Positions 1 to 8,489 of a DNA stretch of 64,000 bases are shown one piece after another; position 1 is the stretch's first letter; the number at the start of each line of letters is the position of its first letter. The notes under the pieces were generated by a model. The model was not told the origin of the DNA and searched no databases. It saw nothing but the letters and a program-made list of their open reading frames with translations. The position numbers were made by a program, and so were the translations under genes. Source of the DNA: Caballeronia sordidicola (GTDB lineage Bacteria > Pseudomonadota > Gammaproteobacteria > Burkholderiales > Burkholderiaceae); contig NZ_JNFG01000009.1 in assembly GCF_000729995.1 (NCBI RefSeq), positions 62,001-126,000 on the forward strand. Reading direction: 5' to 3'.

Positions 1-2
1 CG

Positions 3-122
3 ACCGGCGGTGTCGGCGCATTCCGCGAACCGCCTCTGTGGATGAAGGCGGGAGACGTCGTCGAGGTGGAGCTTTCCCGGATCGGGACTCTGCGCAACTT
101 TGTAATTGATGAGGAGTCTTGA
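3..122 (+). CDS. C-terminal end of a fumarylacetoacetate hydrolase (FAH) family protein (5' cut by window edge)
   Basis: The frame starting at base 3 reads TGGVGAFREPPLWMKAGD and ends with a short beta-rich tail before TGA. The TGGVG...P..WMKAGDVVEVE...IG.L.N motif is the typical C-terminus of FAH-fold enzymes (2-hydroxyhepta-2,4-diene-dioate isomerase, acylpyruvate hydrolase and relatives), which act on cytosolic aromatic or sugar-acid breakdown intermediates with a bound divalent metal. Only the last 39 residues are present, so the substrate cannot be named. It lies on the same strand as the metabolic genes at 1.8-5.7 kb, but the exporter relic and the LysR gene separate it from them. Confidence 0.75.
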   Translation, partial: TGGVGAFREPPLWMKAGDVVEVELSRIGTLRNFVIDEES

Positions 123-306
123 TCTGGCCGGTGGTGGCCGAGAACGTGCATGGTAGACGATGGCCCGGGGCGTGGAACGATTAGGCACGGCGACAACTTC
201 CTCGTGCGGACGCGCGAGCTATGGGCGCAGCGCGATTATGGCGTGGTTGTCGTGGATTCGATCGGCCATCAGTCGTTGCGCGGGCACCTTCCAACTGCCT
301 ACCATA

Positions 307-576
307 TCTGTGCTCAGCCAACTGCTGGTCGCAGCGTGTTTTTACCCGCTCATTCCTTACGCATTGGAAATGAAGGCATTGAAGACAATGTTTCACTATC
401 AGTTTGGTATTTTGATGAGTGCCGAGCCCTTGGTCGCGGTCGTGATTGGGTGGACGATGCTGGGTCAGGGAATCAGTCGCTGGCAGATCGTGGGGCTTGC
501 GATGATTACCTTTTCCAATGCACTGTCGGCAAGTCGTCGAGGCGTCTCGGAGTCTGTGTCTGAAACCACTCGATAA
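307..576 (+). pseudogene. C-terminal relic of an EamA/RhtA-type amino acid or metabolite exporter
   Basis: Residues such as LIPYALEMKALKT, FGILMSAEPLVAVVIG and WQIVGLAMITFSNA match the last three membrane segments of EamA-domain (DMT superfamily) exporters of the RhtA/YddG kind. Upstream of about base 307 the frame loses any EamA character and no complete N-terminal half exists, so this is a decayed fragment. It follows the FAH gene directly and may once have been its downstream neighbour. The relic call is an inference from the missing N-terminal membrane segments. Confidence 0.6.
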
Positions 577-616
577 GCGACCAGATTTGATCTGTGCTGT
601 ATCGTCACCCCGTCTG

Positions 617-1522
617 CTAGGTTCGAGACATCGAGTCGGGCGCTCGGTCTTCGAGAGATTGAACAAGCTGTGCCCGCACTGCGGAGGTGATGTGAGGTTG
701 TCGTTCTCCCTCAATCATGCCGATCACGCGTTGCCATTTTGCGTTTGGCAAGGCTAGGGTTTCCAACAATGAATCATGAGACCATCCAACGTGTTTGAGC
801 TTAGGTACCACTGAGATCCCGACGTTCTGCCGGACCAACTCGATGATGGCCGCGATTGAGTTGACTTCAAGGATTTCGTTTGGCTTCACATGCATCCTGC
901 GAAGCGCGCGTTCGACATTTGCGCCAGTCAACGAGCGCCGGTCAAACCGAATGAAGGGCTGTGAATTCAGCAGATCCGCAGGATCTGCGCCGGGTGCCGC
1001 AATCTGAGTGCTTGCCAGAAGAACGAGAGGTTCCTCGTAAAGAGGTGTCCATCGTTCTACTGCGGGCGTATCGCGTAAGACGTCGATGATCAACGCCGCA
1101 TCTATCTCCGCGCTGCGCACTTGCCGTACAAGCTCGAAAGAGTTTCCAAGAACAAGCCGAACGCTTAGGGCAGGAAATCGGGCTTTCAAGGCAAGCACAT
1201 TGTTCGACAAGAATCCCATGGCCGAAACAGTAGCGCCAATTGTAATCGCACCCGCAAGTCCTTGATCGAGGCCAGTACCTATCAGCAATGAGTCGTAATC
1301 TGCGACCACTCGTCGCGCGTGAGGCACCAACGCACGCCCAGCCTCATTCAACTGGATCATCCGGCGCGATCGATCAAACAGCGGTCGGCGGCATTCTTCC
1401 TCGAGCGCTCTCATTTGTTGGCCAACAGCGGCTTGGGTCAACGCCATCCGATTCGCGGCTGCGGCTAAAGAGCCGTACCTTTCAACTGCAAGAAATGTTC
1501 GCAGCGTTCGTATTTCACTCAT
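617..1522 (-). CDS. LysR-family transcriptional regulator
   Basis: This 301-residue protein has the standard LysR layout. A winged helix-turn-helix lies at about residues 3-60 (LRTFLAVERYGSLAAAANRM, then VGQQMRALEEE), followed by a periplasmic-binding-like co-inducer domain from about residue 90 to 295. Length is normal for the family. It is transcribed away from the C45 hydrolase gene that begins 335 bases further right. This divergent arrangement is typical of a LysR protein controlling its neighbour, so it probably regulates the hydrolase, transporter and trans-sulfuration genes. The ligand is unknown. Confidence 0.9.
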   Translation of the reverse strand: MSEIRTLRTFLAVERYGSLAAAANRMALTQAAVGQQMRALEEECRRPLFDRSRRMIQLNEAGRALVPHARRVVADYDSLLIGTGLDQGLAGAITIGATVSAMGFLSNNVLALKARFPALSVRLVLGNSFELVRQVRSAEIDAALIIDVLRDTPAVERWTPLYEEPLVLLASTQIAAPGADPADLLNSQPFIRFDRRSLTGANVERALRRMHVKPNEILEVNSIAAIIELVRQNVGISVVPKLKHVGWSHDSLLETLALPNAKWQRVIGMIEGERQPHITSAVRAQLVQSLEDRAPDSMSRT

Positions 1523-1856
1523 CTCACCACCCGCGTTCAGCGCATGATCTCACGATACTAAATTTTATCTTTAGCAAAATTATAAAAAAATGCGTTTTTG
1601 TTTTTATTTAGTGCGGTTCACAATCGGGTCACCGGTCGGGCGTGCCACTGAACTACGAAGCGAGCGGTCATGGATCTGCCGGAGTCCGGGAGAAGGATGG
1701 CTGTTGTCGTTATTTTGTAAGTTTGCGCAGCGTTCGTCGAGAACGTGATTGCTATCCCGATAGCGCGGGTACCAATCAGGTAACAAGGAATCCTACAGAA
1801 ATACTTGTACGACTATTTTGAGCCCTCGTAGTGGGGTCTCGATTGCCGAGAAAACC

Positions 1857-2990
1857 ATGCAAACCATCAATCAGTTCCCGTTCGTTTCAGTTGCAGGAAA
1901 TCCCTTTGACCGCGGTCGCCAATATGGCGTCCAGGTAGCGCAACGAGTACGTGCAAGTGCTGCGATGTACACGCAAACGCTCGCAGACCTTGGCTACAGC
2001 AATGGATCGCGAGAGGCGCTCATCCGCTCAATGGAACGTAGCATTGGCGAGTTTGGCGCCCATTACCTCGACGAGATGCGAGGGATTGCAGAAGGCTCCG
2101 GCGTGGCTTTCCAGGACATCGTGATGATCAACGCGCGAACCGAGGTGCTGGCGAAAGCGCGGGCAGAAAAAATAGCGGCAGTGAATGAAGATGCCGGCGA
2201 TGGATGTACCGGCGCACTGGTCCTGCCCGATCGATCGGCGACAGGGCGCCTGATTCATGGCCAGAACTGGGACTGGCGTGCCGATTGCGCCGAAACAGGC
2301 ATTGTCCTGAGAGTGCGCAACGACGATGGCCCTGATTTTTTGACGTTCGTCGAAGCGGGGGGACTTGCGCGAAGCGGCCTCAACAGCGCCGGCGTGTCGA
2401 TCACGGCCAACTACCTCGAATCCGAGCGCGACTTCAAGCAGGTAGGGGTTCCGTTGTCGCTGCTGCGCCGCAGTGTGCTTGAGCAGTCGGTCTTCGCAAA
2501 CGCGTTGAAGGTGGTCGCAACGACGCCCAAGTCGTGCTCGAACAACGTCATGCTGGGTATGGCGGAGGGGTTTGGCATCGATCTGGAGTGCGCGCCGGAT
2601 GAAGCCTTTCCCCTCTATCCGGGCGATGATCAACTCATCGTGCATGCGAATCACTGGGTAAGCCCGATTGCGCGAAGCAAGTTGATCGATATGGGCTGCG
2701 AGAACTCTTCTGACAGCCACTACCGTGACTGGCGCGTAAGAAAGATCCTCAACCAGTCGGCGTTGATAGGCCGCCAGGAATTGAAAGATGCGCTATTCGA
2801 CTCGTTCGGAACGCCGTTTTCCGTCTGCCGGCCTCCCCGGCCTGGTACGCGTCACGCGATGACCGCGACGGTGGCTATGGTCATTATGGAACCCGCGCTT
2901 GGGGAGATGGAGGTTGCTCCTATGCCAGCGCTGAACCGCACGTTCACTCGTTATAGCCTCACCGGCGAACCAGTCGTTCTTGCCGACTGA
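1857..2990 (+). CDS. C45-family (acyl-CoA:6-APA acyltransferase-like) autoprocessing amidohydrolase
   Basis: The family is Ntn hydrolases that self-cleave before a catalytic Cys and act on amide bonds (isopenicillin N acyltransferase, carcinine hydrolase and relatives). The predicted cleavage site is GDGCTGALV, with Cys at about residue 117 from the ATG used here. Supporting motifs are GNPFDRGRQYG near the N-terminus, the substrate-domain sequence HGQNWDWR and the later GLNSAGVSITAN. An upstream in-frame TTG at 1818 would add 13 residues, but the ATG at 1857 gives the usual N-terminus. Downstream are an MFS transporter (41-base gap) and a trans-sulfuration enzyme, which suggests uptake and hydrolysis of an N-acyl or peptide-like conjugate. 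The substrate is inferred, not seen. Confidence 0.85.
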   Translation: MQTINQFPFVSVAGNPFDRGRQYGVQVAQRVRASAAMYTQTLADLGYSNGSREALIRSMERSIGEFGAHYLDEMRGIAEGSGVAFQDIVMINARTEVLAKARAEKIAAVNEDAGDGCTGALVLPDRSATGRLIHGQNWDWRADCAETGIVLRVRNDDGPDFLTFVEAGGLARSGLNSAGVSITANYLESERDFKQVGVPLSLLRRSVLEQSVFANALKVVATTPKSCSNNVMLGMAEGFGIDLECAPDEAFPLYPGDDQLIVHANHWVSPIARSKLIDMGCENSSDSHYRDWRVRKILNQSALIGRQELKDALFDSFGTPFSVCRPPRPGTRHAMTATVAMVIMEPALGEMEVAPMPALNRTFTRYSLTGEPVVLAD

Positions 2991-3031
2991 GTATCAAAAA
3001 AATTATTTCATCAATGGGTCGGAGGAACGAC

Positions 3032-4426
3032 ATGAGAATTCCTGTAGATACTGAAGCGGCTGAGCCAAAGCGACCCAGTCCGCGACAGATCCGTAGAGCT
3101 ATCACAACATCCGTAGTTGCGAATGGCCTGGAATGGTTTGACTTCTTTGCCTACGCCTATTTCTCGAAATCGATTGCCCAAGTGTTTTTTCCCAGCGACA
3201 GCGCTGTCGTTTCATTGTCTTTGACGTTCGGAACCTTCGCGTTAGGTTTCGTCGTGCGCCCGTTTGGTGGTGTGCTGCTTGGAATGTACGCGGATCGAGT
3301 GGGCCGGGCGCGGGCGCTGTCATTCCTGATGATGATGATGGTGGTCGCTACGCTTCTAATCGGGCTCGCCCCGGGCTACGCGACGATAGGCGTCACCGCG
3401 CCGTTGCTTGTCGTTCTGGCGCGCCTCCTTCAAGGTCTTTCGGTCGGAGGTCAATATAGTATGACCTCGGTCATCTTGGTCGAGATGGCACCGGCCGGCA
3501 AGAAGATGTTCTACGGCAGTTTCAACAATGTTGCGCAATCCGTAGCGGGTCTGCTTTCGTCCGGCGGAGGTTACTTGCTGACTACGCATCTGCCCGCCGC
3601 AAGTCTGGTTAGCTGGGGATGGCGCGTTCCCTTTCTCGTGGGAGCCCTTGCCGGCCCGCTGGGTCTTTACATCCGTCATCGCGTTGCCGAGTCGCCCGAT
3701 TTTCAGGAAAGTCGGCGGCACGCCGGGCCAGACCGATCGATCGCGACGAAATTTACGAGCTTCCTGAGGGAGCAGGGCGACGCCGTCTTGTGTGCGATCG
3801 GCGTCATGATCATTGGTACCGCTTCGAGTTATGTATGGACTTCGTATTTACCAATTTACGTCGAACGTCAGCTGCATCTGCCCCTCTCCAGCGCACTGAT
3901 CGGGATCTTCATTGGAGGTTTGATCAATGTGGTCTTACTACCAGTCTCAGGCAAGCTTGCCGATCGATTCGGCGCGTACCGGCTGTTCTATCCGACGGTG
4001 ATCGCGGCGGCCGTGTGTACATTCCCGCTCTTCTGGTTCATTAACACACAGCCGTCCGTGACTCGCCTGATTACCGGCCAGATCATTGCATCCGTGCTCC
4101 AGGCCATGATATCGGGCCCGCACTCAGGAATGTTGGCAATGATCTTTCCAGCACGGACTCGCTCCACCGGCGTCGCGCTGTCCTATAACCTGGCGGTGAC
4201 GGTTTTTGGCGGCATGGCACCGTTGACTATTAGTTTGCTGATCCATTTCACGGGGAACAATCAGATCCCCGCGTTCTACGTGATATTTGCTGCGTTGTTA
4301 TCGCTCGCGCTGGTGCGCTTTACCCGGACCGGCCAGATGGCCACTATCGCGGAGCGTGAGCGACGTCCGATCGGACCGATCGGCGAGATCGACGCGCATC
4401 GCATGAGCATGGCTGCGGAAGAGTGA
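3032..4426 (+). CDS. MFS transporter, metabolite:H+ symporter (MHS) type
   Basis: This inner-membrane proton symporter has about 12 membrane segments in 464 residues. Recognisable features are VANGLEWFDFFAYAYFS at the start of the first segment, the MFS motif between helices 2 and 3 (GMYADRVGRARALS), the conserved LLQGLSVGGQY in helix 4 and LADRFGAYR in the second half. These are hallmarks of the MHS/ShiA-ProP branch that imports organic acids and zwitterions. An earlier ATG at 3014 exists, but GGAGG at 3021-3025 sits six bases before the ATG at 3032, which sets the start. It lies between the C45 hydrolase and the PLP enzyme and probably imports their shared substrate. Confidence 0.9.
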   Translation: MRIPVDTEAAEPKRPSPRQIRRAITTSVVANGLEWFDFFAYAYFSKSIAQVFFPSDSAVVSLSLTFGTFALGFVVRPFGGVLLGMYADRVGRARALSFLMMMMVVATLLIGLAPGYATIGVTAPLLVVLARLLQGLSVGGQYSMTSVILVEMAPAGKKMFYGSFNNVAQSVAGLLSSGGGYLLTTHLPAASLVSWGWRVPFLVGALAGPLGLYIRHRVAESPDFQESRRHAGPDRSIATKFTSFLREQGDAVLCAIGVMIIGTASSYVWTSYLPIYVERQLHLPLSSALIGIFIGGLINVVLLPVSGKLADRFGAYRLFYPTVIAAAVCTFPLFWFINTQPSVTRLITGQIIASVLQAMISGPHSGMLAMIFPARTRSTGVALSYNLAVTVFGGMAPLTISLLIHFTGNNQIPAFYVIFAALLSLALVRFTRTGQMATIAERERRPIGPIGEIDAHRMSMAAEE

Positions 4427-4528
4427 GCATCTTCGGAAAGCGATATCCGAGTAACGCCGGCTGTGTGACGAGAACTAGCGCATAGATTGATGTACTAAAT
4501 GCAGAGCCTTTTGGACAATTAGAGATCG

Positions 4529-5674
4529 ATGAAAACAGACAAGAATTGCAGGATCCAGACCTTGGCCGTGCATGCCGGCCACGACGTTGACGCGGCAACG
4601 GGTGCGGTGACCGAAGGGATTCATTTGTCCACCACCTACGAGCGTGATCCGGACGGAGGTTACGAACGCGGTTATATGTATGGAAGAAATAGCAATCCGA
4701 ATCGGTTCGGTCTTGAAACCGCCCTGTCAGCGTTGGACGGCGGTGCCGTCGCCGCGGCGTTCAGTTCGGGCGTCGCAGCAGCGGCGGCAATTTTCCAGGG
4801 TTTGATGCCCGGCGACCATGTCATTGCGCCGATCGATTGCTACTACGGTACGGCGAGACTATTGAAGCAGCTGTTCGCCAAGTGGAATGTGTCAGCGTCG
4901 TTTGTCGATATGACCCGGCTCGATACGGTGAGGAGCAACTTAACGCCTGATACTAAAATAATCTGGATTGAAACGCCCTCGAATCCGCTTCTACGCTGCG
5001 TGGACATCGTTGCACTGGTCGAACTTGCGCACTCGCACGGCGCTCGTGCAGTGGCGGATAACACGTTCGCCAGTCCCATTGTTCAACGCCCACTAGAACT
5101 TGGGTGCGATGTTGTGACATATTCGACAACGAAATTCCTCGGCGGGCGCGGGGATGTCTTGGGCGGTGTCGTGGTATCAAAAGACGACGACGAGCATTTC
5201 GCTCAGGTACGCGCCGCTCAAGCATTCGGCGGCGCGGTGCCGTCGCCGTTTGATTGCTGGCTTCTGATGCGCAGCCTGCCTACGTTGCCATACAGAATGC
5301 AGGCACATTGCGACAATGCGCAGCGGCTAGCGGAGTTCCTGCATAGTCATCCCAAAGTGAGTGCTGTCCATTACCCTGGACTTGAAGGCGACAGCTCCCA
5401 CGCTATTGCGAAACAGCAAATGTCGCACTTCGGCGGCATGCTCTCTTTTGAAATGGAGGGGGGGAAGCCAGCCGCGATGGCCGTTGCGGCGAAGGTCCAG
5501 TTGTTCACCCGCGCCACAAGTTTTGGTGGCGTTGAAAGCCTGATAGAACATCATGCATCGATGTCAGGGCCGGACAGCACCGTGCCGGAGGCACTGCTCC
5601 GTATCTCAGCGGGGTTGGAACATATCGACGACCTGATTGACGACATATCGAATGCGCTGGCCGACAGTGTTTAA
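4529..5674 (+). CDS. Trans-sulfuration family PLP enzyme (cystathionine gamma-synthase / gamma-lyase type)
   Basis: This 381-residue cytosolic fold-type I PLP enzyme of the Cys/Met metabolism family has the PLP lysine in STTKFLGG (K202). Asp177 in VADNTFASP pairs with the pyridine nitrogen, and Tyr51/Arg53 in YMYGRNSNPN contact the neighbouring cofactor. The C-terminal SFGGVESLIEHHASMS is also typical. Sequence alone does not separate gamma-synthase, gamma-lyase and O-acylhomoserine sulfhydrylase. Coupled to a C45 amidohydrolase and a transporter, a lyase acting on a sulfur amino acid released by deacylation is a reasonable inference. Length is normal and the gene appears intact. Confidence 0.88.
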   Translation: MKTDKNCRIQTLAVHAGHDVDAATGAVTEGIHLSTTYERDPDGGYERGYMYGRNSNPNRFGLETALSALDGGAVAAAFSSGVAAAAAIFQGLMPGDHVIAPIDCYYGTARLLKQLFAKWNVSASFVDMTRLDTVRSNLTPDTKIIWIETPSNPLLRCVDIVALVELAHSHGARAVADNTFASPIVQRPLELGCDVVTYSTTKFLGGRGDVLGGVVVSKDDDEHFAQVRAAQAFGGAVPSPFDCWLLMRSLPTLPYRMQAHCDNAQRLAEFLHSHPKVSAVHYPGLEGDSSHAIAKQQMSHFGGMLSFEMEGGKPAAMAVAAKVQLFTRATSFGGVESLIEHHASMSGPDSTVPEALLRISAGLEHIDDLIDDISNALADSV

Positions 5675-6050
5675 GGGTAAGCAGTTCACTATCCAAGAAA
5701 ACCCCGTTGATTCGAGCGTCGTCTCTGTGCTTAACGTTGCTCGAAGCGCGGTGAAGTTCTAAGATCCGACGCTGGTACATGGAGCGGCTCGCGAACGCAA
5801 CCATGACGGGCGTCAGAGATCGAGTCGTGATGCGGTATGGGGTCCCCTTGATTTCGTTGCATTTTACAGGGATAGCAGCACCTAGGCGTCATGAGGCTTT
5901 GCGAAACGGCCCCATTAAAAAATCTCATTAAATCAAGTACTTCCTCTCTGGTCTCTTTCCGGCAGCGGGAACGCCTTGATGGCGACGACTCGAAGCTAGG
6001 GGTATGGCGAATAACGGACCACCAAATCCGGCCAAGCATTTCAGCGCAGT
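5675..6050. other. Intergenic stretch, no gene recognised
   Basis: About 375 bases between the PLP enzyme and the decayed integrase. The reading frames here have no recognisable family, no good ribosome binding site and no clear hairpin terminator. It marks the change from metabolic genes to mobile DNA. Confidence 0.4.
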
Positions 6051-6815
6051 TCACCTGGCAGCGAACGCTTCGCGGATCTGTTTGGCACGTTTCACTTCGT
6101 CGCTATGCAAGTAGATCGACGTCGTCGAGATCGAAGCGTGACGGAGATTGTCGCGTACCGTTGTCAGATCGGCACCGCGTGCGAGCGCGTGAGTCGCATG
6201 CGTATGTAGAGTCCAGTGCGGGCTCGCGCGACGCAGCTTTTCCGCGAGTACCGGGTTGTCCGCTTCGATGACCTCGGCCGCTTTCGAAAAGAACCGCCGT
6301 GTGATCTCCCATAGCCGTACACCGCTGATGCCTGCCGCACTGTCCTGCTCGAGGCTGCCGATGAGTGGCGTATTGGGATGCCATCGGGTCGGCGTGACCG
6401 GCAGCCTTCGCTCCACCAGATAGCGGTCCAGCGCAGTACGGGCCAGTGGAGGCAGCGCAACCTAACCCGCCTTGTGGCCTTTCCCGATAAGGCTCACCCA
6501 ATGATCGCCGCGGGCATCGGTTTCGATGTTGCTGAGACGGGCACCGACCAGCTCGCTCGCACGCAGGCCGGTCGCATACGCAAAGTCCAGCACGAAACGC
6601 AGGCGTTGCGCCGCGGGCGCGTCCCAGCCATACGACCACTCAAGTCCGTCAGCAATGGCACGCACGAGCATCCACTCGCCTTCGGTAAAGGCGTGGGAGG
6701 TATCGAGGACATTCGCGAGATTTTCAAGGGTCGTTTGACCCTCAACATATGCTTCCGAGTGGCTTGTAGGCCGATCTGAGAGGTCGATTTTCCTGCCTAT
6801 AGTGCGGTGTGGCAA
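6051..6815 (-). pseudogene. Tyrosine recombinase relic with an in-frame amber stop and lost N-terminus
   Basis: The catalytic domain of a phage-type integrase is readable in one frame on the minus strand: TSHAFTEGEW and YATGLRASELVGARLS (catalytic Arg), then GKGHKAG followed by TAG at 6462-6464. The same frame continues VALPPLARTALDRYLVERR, then HTHATHALARGADL, LRHASISTTSIYLHSDE and the C-terminus. The TAG replaces what is normally Lys in GKGxKxGK, so a single AAG to TAG change would explain it. In the H-x-x-R box the Arg is missing (HTHATHA). The N-terminal core-binding domain is absent, with unrelated sequence upstream of about 6707. It is therefore inactive. Confidence 0.75.
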
Positions 6816-6987
6816 CAGCGGGCGGCGACTTTTTCAACATCATCCCTAGAAGCTGCCGATTAGGTGGCGCCCGGTCCACCTTCTATAGAGGGTCGACTTG
6901 AGGCATTCGCTGTGCGCAATAGCGGCTGCTTGGTTCAGAAGCGGTCACGGACCTGCTTTTGCACACCTTGGATCGATAGTCATCTTG

Positions 6988-7056
6988 CTACCAGTTGAGT
7001 TTCAGCCCGGCCTCGGTTGCGCGATGCCGATCGTCGTCGTCCGCATGCAGGTATTG
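6988..7056 (-). pseudogene. Severed C-terminal tail of the interrupted tyrosine recombinase
   Basis: On the minus strand this reads QYLHADDDDRHRATEAGLKL, then NW and stop. That is the standard tail of an XerD-like integrase starting at the catalytic tyrosine. The matching front of the gene is at 10563-11750, ending in TTSQY right at the other end of the RIT element. The two pieces are on the same strand and both contain CCAATA, the apparent target sequence. Removing the RIT would restore the reading frame TTSQYLHADDDD. The 6816-6987 stretch to its left holds nothing recognised. Confidence 0.8.
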
Positions 7057-7083
7057 GAAATGTGCTGCAGCACATTTCCAATA
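7052..7083. repeat. 32-bp perfect palindrome at the left RIT junction
   Basis: Half-site TATTGGAAATGTGCTG is followed immediately by its exact reverse complement, with the centre at a PstI-like CTGCAG. It is made of the target-side TATTGG, a 20-base palindromic insert, and the CCAATA that opens the element's left inverted repeat. No equivalent insert is present at the right junction. Confidence 0.85.
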
Positions 7084-7110
7084 TTACCGACAGAAAGGTT
7101 TTATGCGCAG
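7078..7110 (+). repeat. Left terminal inverted repeat of the RIT element
   Basis: Starts CCAATATTACCGACAGAAAG and ends TTTTATGCGCAG. It pairs with 10585-10617 in inverted orientation with only a few mismatches. A second, inner repeat of related sequence in opposite orientation lies at 7156-7171 (CTGCACATAAAAGTTT), so each end carries two recombinase-arm-like sites. Confidence 0.8.
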
Positions 7111-7155
7111 TAGCCAAGGTAAAGGCTTTGTAGGCAAGCCCCCAGCGTTGGTTTT

Positions 7156-7171
7156 CTGCACATAAAAGTTT
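7156..7171 (-). repeat. Inner left RIT repeat
   Basis: CTGCACATAAAAGTTT is the inverted counterpart (one mismatch) of AAACTTTTATGTACAG at 10524-10539 on the far side of the three genes. It also shares the TGCxCATAA core with the outer terminal repeats. Confidence 0.75.
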
Positions 7172-7223
7172 CATGATGGGTGTCTTGGCGGCCATCGGGG
7201 CCGCCGTTGTGAGGAGCTCGATC

Positions 7224-8489
7224 ATGGAGCATTCCACCCATCAAGTTTCAAGCCGCCTTTCGTTGGAGCAGGTCATTGCCGGTGCCGTGGGCGAACTCGA
7301 GAGGCTTCAATACAGCAGACGATCGCTGGGGCGCTATCGCGTAGTCTGGCGACATCTCATCGTTTTTGGTCACGAGATGAGCCTAGGAGACGAGTACTCA
7401 CAGAAGCTGGCGAAACAGTTTTGCACCGCGTATCAGATGCGTGAGGGTGAACGCCTGAACTCACGCCAGGCGTGGCGACGGCATATCGTGTTTGCCCTTA
7501 AAGTTCTGGAGGACTTTGCACATGACGGGCGCATTGAGCGCACCGTCACCGATATGCAGAAGATACAAGTCCCGGCGCCCATGAACAGGACATTGCGTGA
7601 CTATGAACTGTACTGTCGGGATCGCCTTCATCTTCGCCCAACAACCCTTCGCGAGCGGATGCGTGAGATCGCGATATTCGCGGATTTCCTTGGTTCAAGG
7701 AACATCACGTTTTTTGATCAGATACAGCCGGCCGATCTCTGCGCATTTGTGACCTCGCAACATCGCCTGGTGGCCAAGTCCGTCTCGCGAATCGTTTCCG
7801 ATGTGCGCGGTTTTCTGCGGTTTCTTCTGCTGCGAGGACTTCTGCAGCGGGATCTCAGTCATGTATTGCCAGTAGTCCACGTTCCCCGAGATGCGACTGT
7901 TCCATCGGTCTGGGACCCAGAACTCGTGACCAGGTTGCTCGAAGTCGTTGATAGAACCTCGCCCAAAGGCAAGCGCGATTACGCGATCCTTCTGCTGGCC
8001 TGTCGCCTCGGATTGCGAGTGAGCGACATTCGGACACTATGCCTCGACGATCTGAAGTGGGAAACGGCCACCATAGAGATTAAGCAGTCGAAGACCCTTG
8101 CACCTCTTTGCTTGCCACTAACGGAAGAAGTTGGCGAAGCACTGATTGAGTATCTGAGATTGGGCCGTCCTCAATCGGTTCATCGAGAAGTGTTCCTCAC
8201 ATTGAATGCGCCTTTCCAACCCTTCTGTGAGACCGCTAACCTGTATCACATCGTCGAGAATTGGAAGGCCCGCGCCGGTATTCGCTTCCGGACTCCACAA
8301 CGTCACGGTTTGCACTCGCTACGCCACACACTCGCGACGCGACTGCTCCATGAACAGACGCCGTTTCAAGTCATCAGCGACATCTTGGGGCATGCGTCGA
8401 CGGCATCGACGCTGATCTACGCGAAGGCCGACGTGGAAGCGCTGCGCACGGCCGCGCTGAACACCGAGGTGATGCGCCATGACGAGTAG
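7224..8489 (+). CDS. ritA: RIT tyrosine recombinase A (first of three)
   Basis: A 421-residue tyrosine recombinase. The N-terminal three-quarters include a SAM-like DNA-binding region. The catalytic domain shows GLRVSDIRTL (Arg), HSLRHTLATRLL (H-x-x-R), ILGHASTASTLIY (His, then Tyr). An in-frame ATG exists at 7173, but GAGGAG at 7211-7216 lies eight bases before the ATG at 7224, which is preferred. The end overlaps the next gene by 11 bases, implying one translationally coupled transcript. In RIT elements all three recombinases are thought to be needed for movement. Confidence 0.85.
   Translation: MEHSTHQVSSRLSLEQVIAGAVGELERLQYSRRSLGRYRVVWRHLIVFGHEMSLGDEYSQKLAKQFCTAYQMREGERLNSRQAWRRHIVFALKVLEDFAHDGRIERTVTDMQKIQVPAPMNRTLRDYELYCRDRLHLRPTTLRERMREIAIFADFLGSRNITFFDQIQPADLCAFVTSQHRLVAKSVSRIVSDVRGFLRFLLLRGLLQRDLSHVLPVVHVPRDATVPSVWDPELVTRLLEVVDRTSPKGKRDYAILLLACRLGLRVSDIRTLCLDDLKWETATIEIKQSKTLAPLCLPLTEEVGEALIEYLRLGRPQSVHREVFLTLNAPFQPFCETANLYHIVENWKARAGIRFRTPQRHGLHSLRHTLATRLLHEQTPFQVISDILGHASTASTLIYAKADVEALRTAALNTEVMRHDE

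Noticed and set aside
2028..2720. 230-codon minus-strand frame opposite the C45 gene
   Set aside because: Shadow of a well-supported plus-strand gene with catalytic Cys and family motifs; high-GC codon bias creates long antisense frames.
6898..7237. Small genes between the integrase relic and ritA
   Set aside because: The region is fully explained by the severed recombinase tail, the palindrome and the RIT end; the small open frames cross these features.
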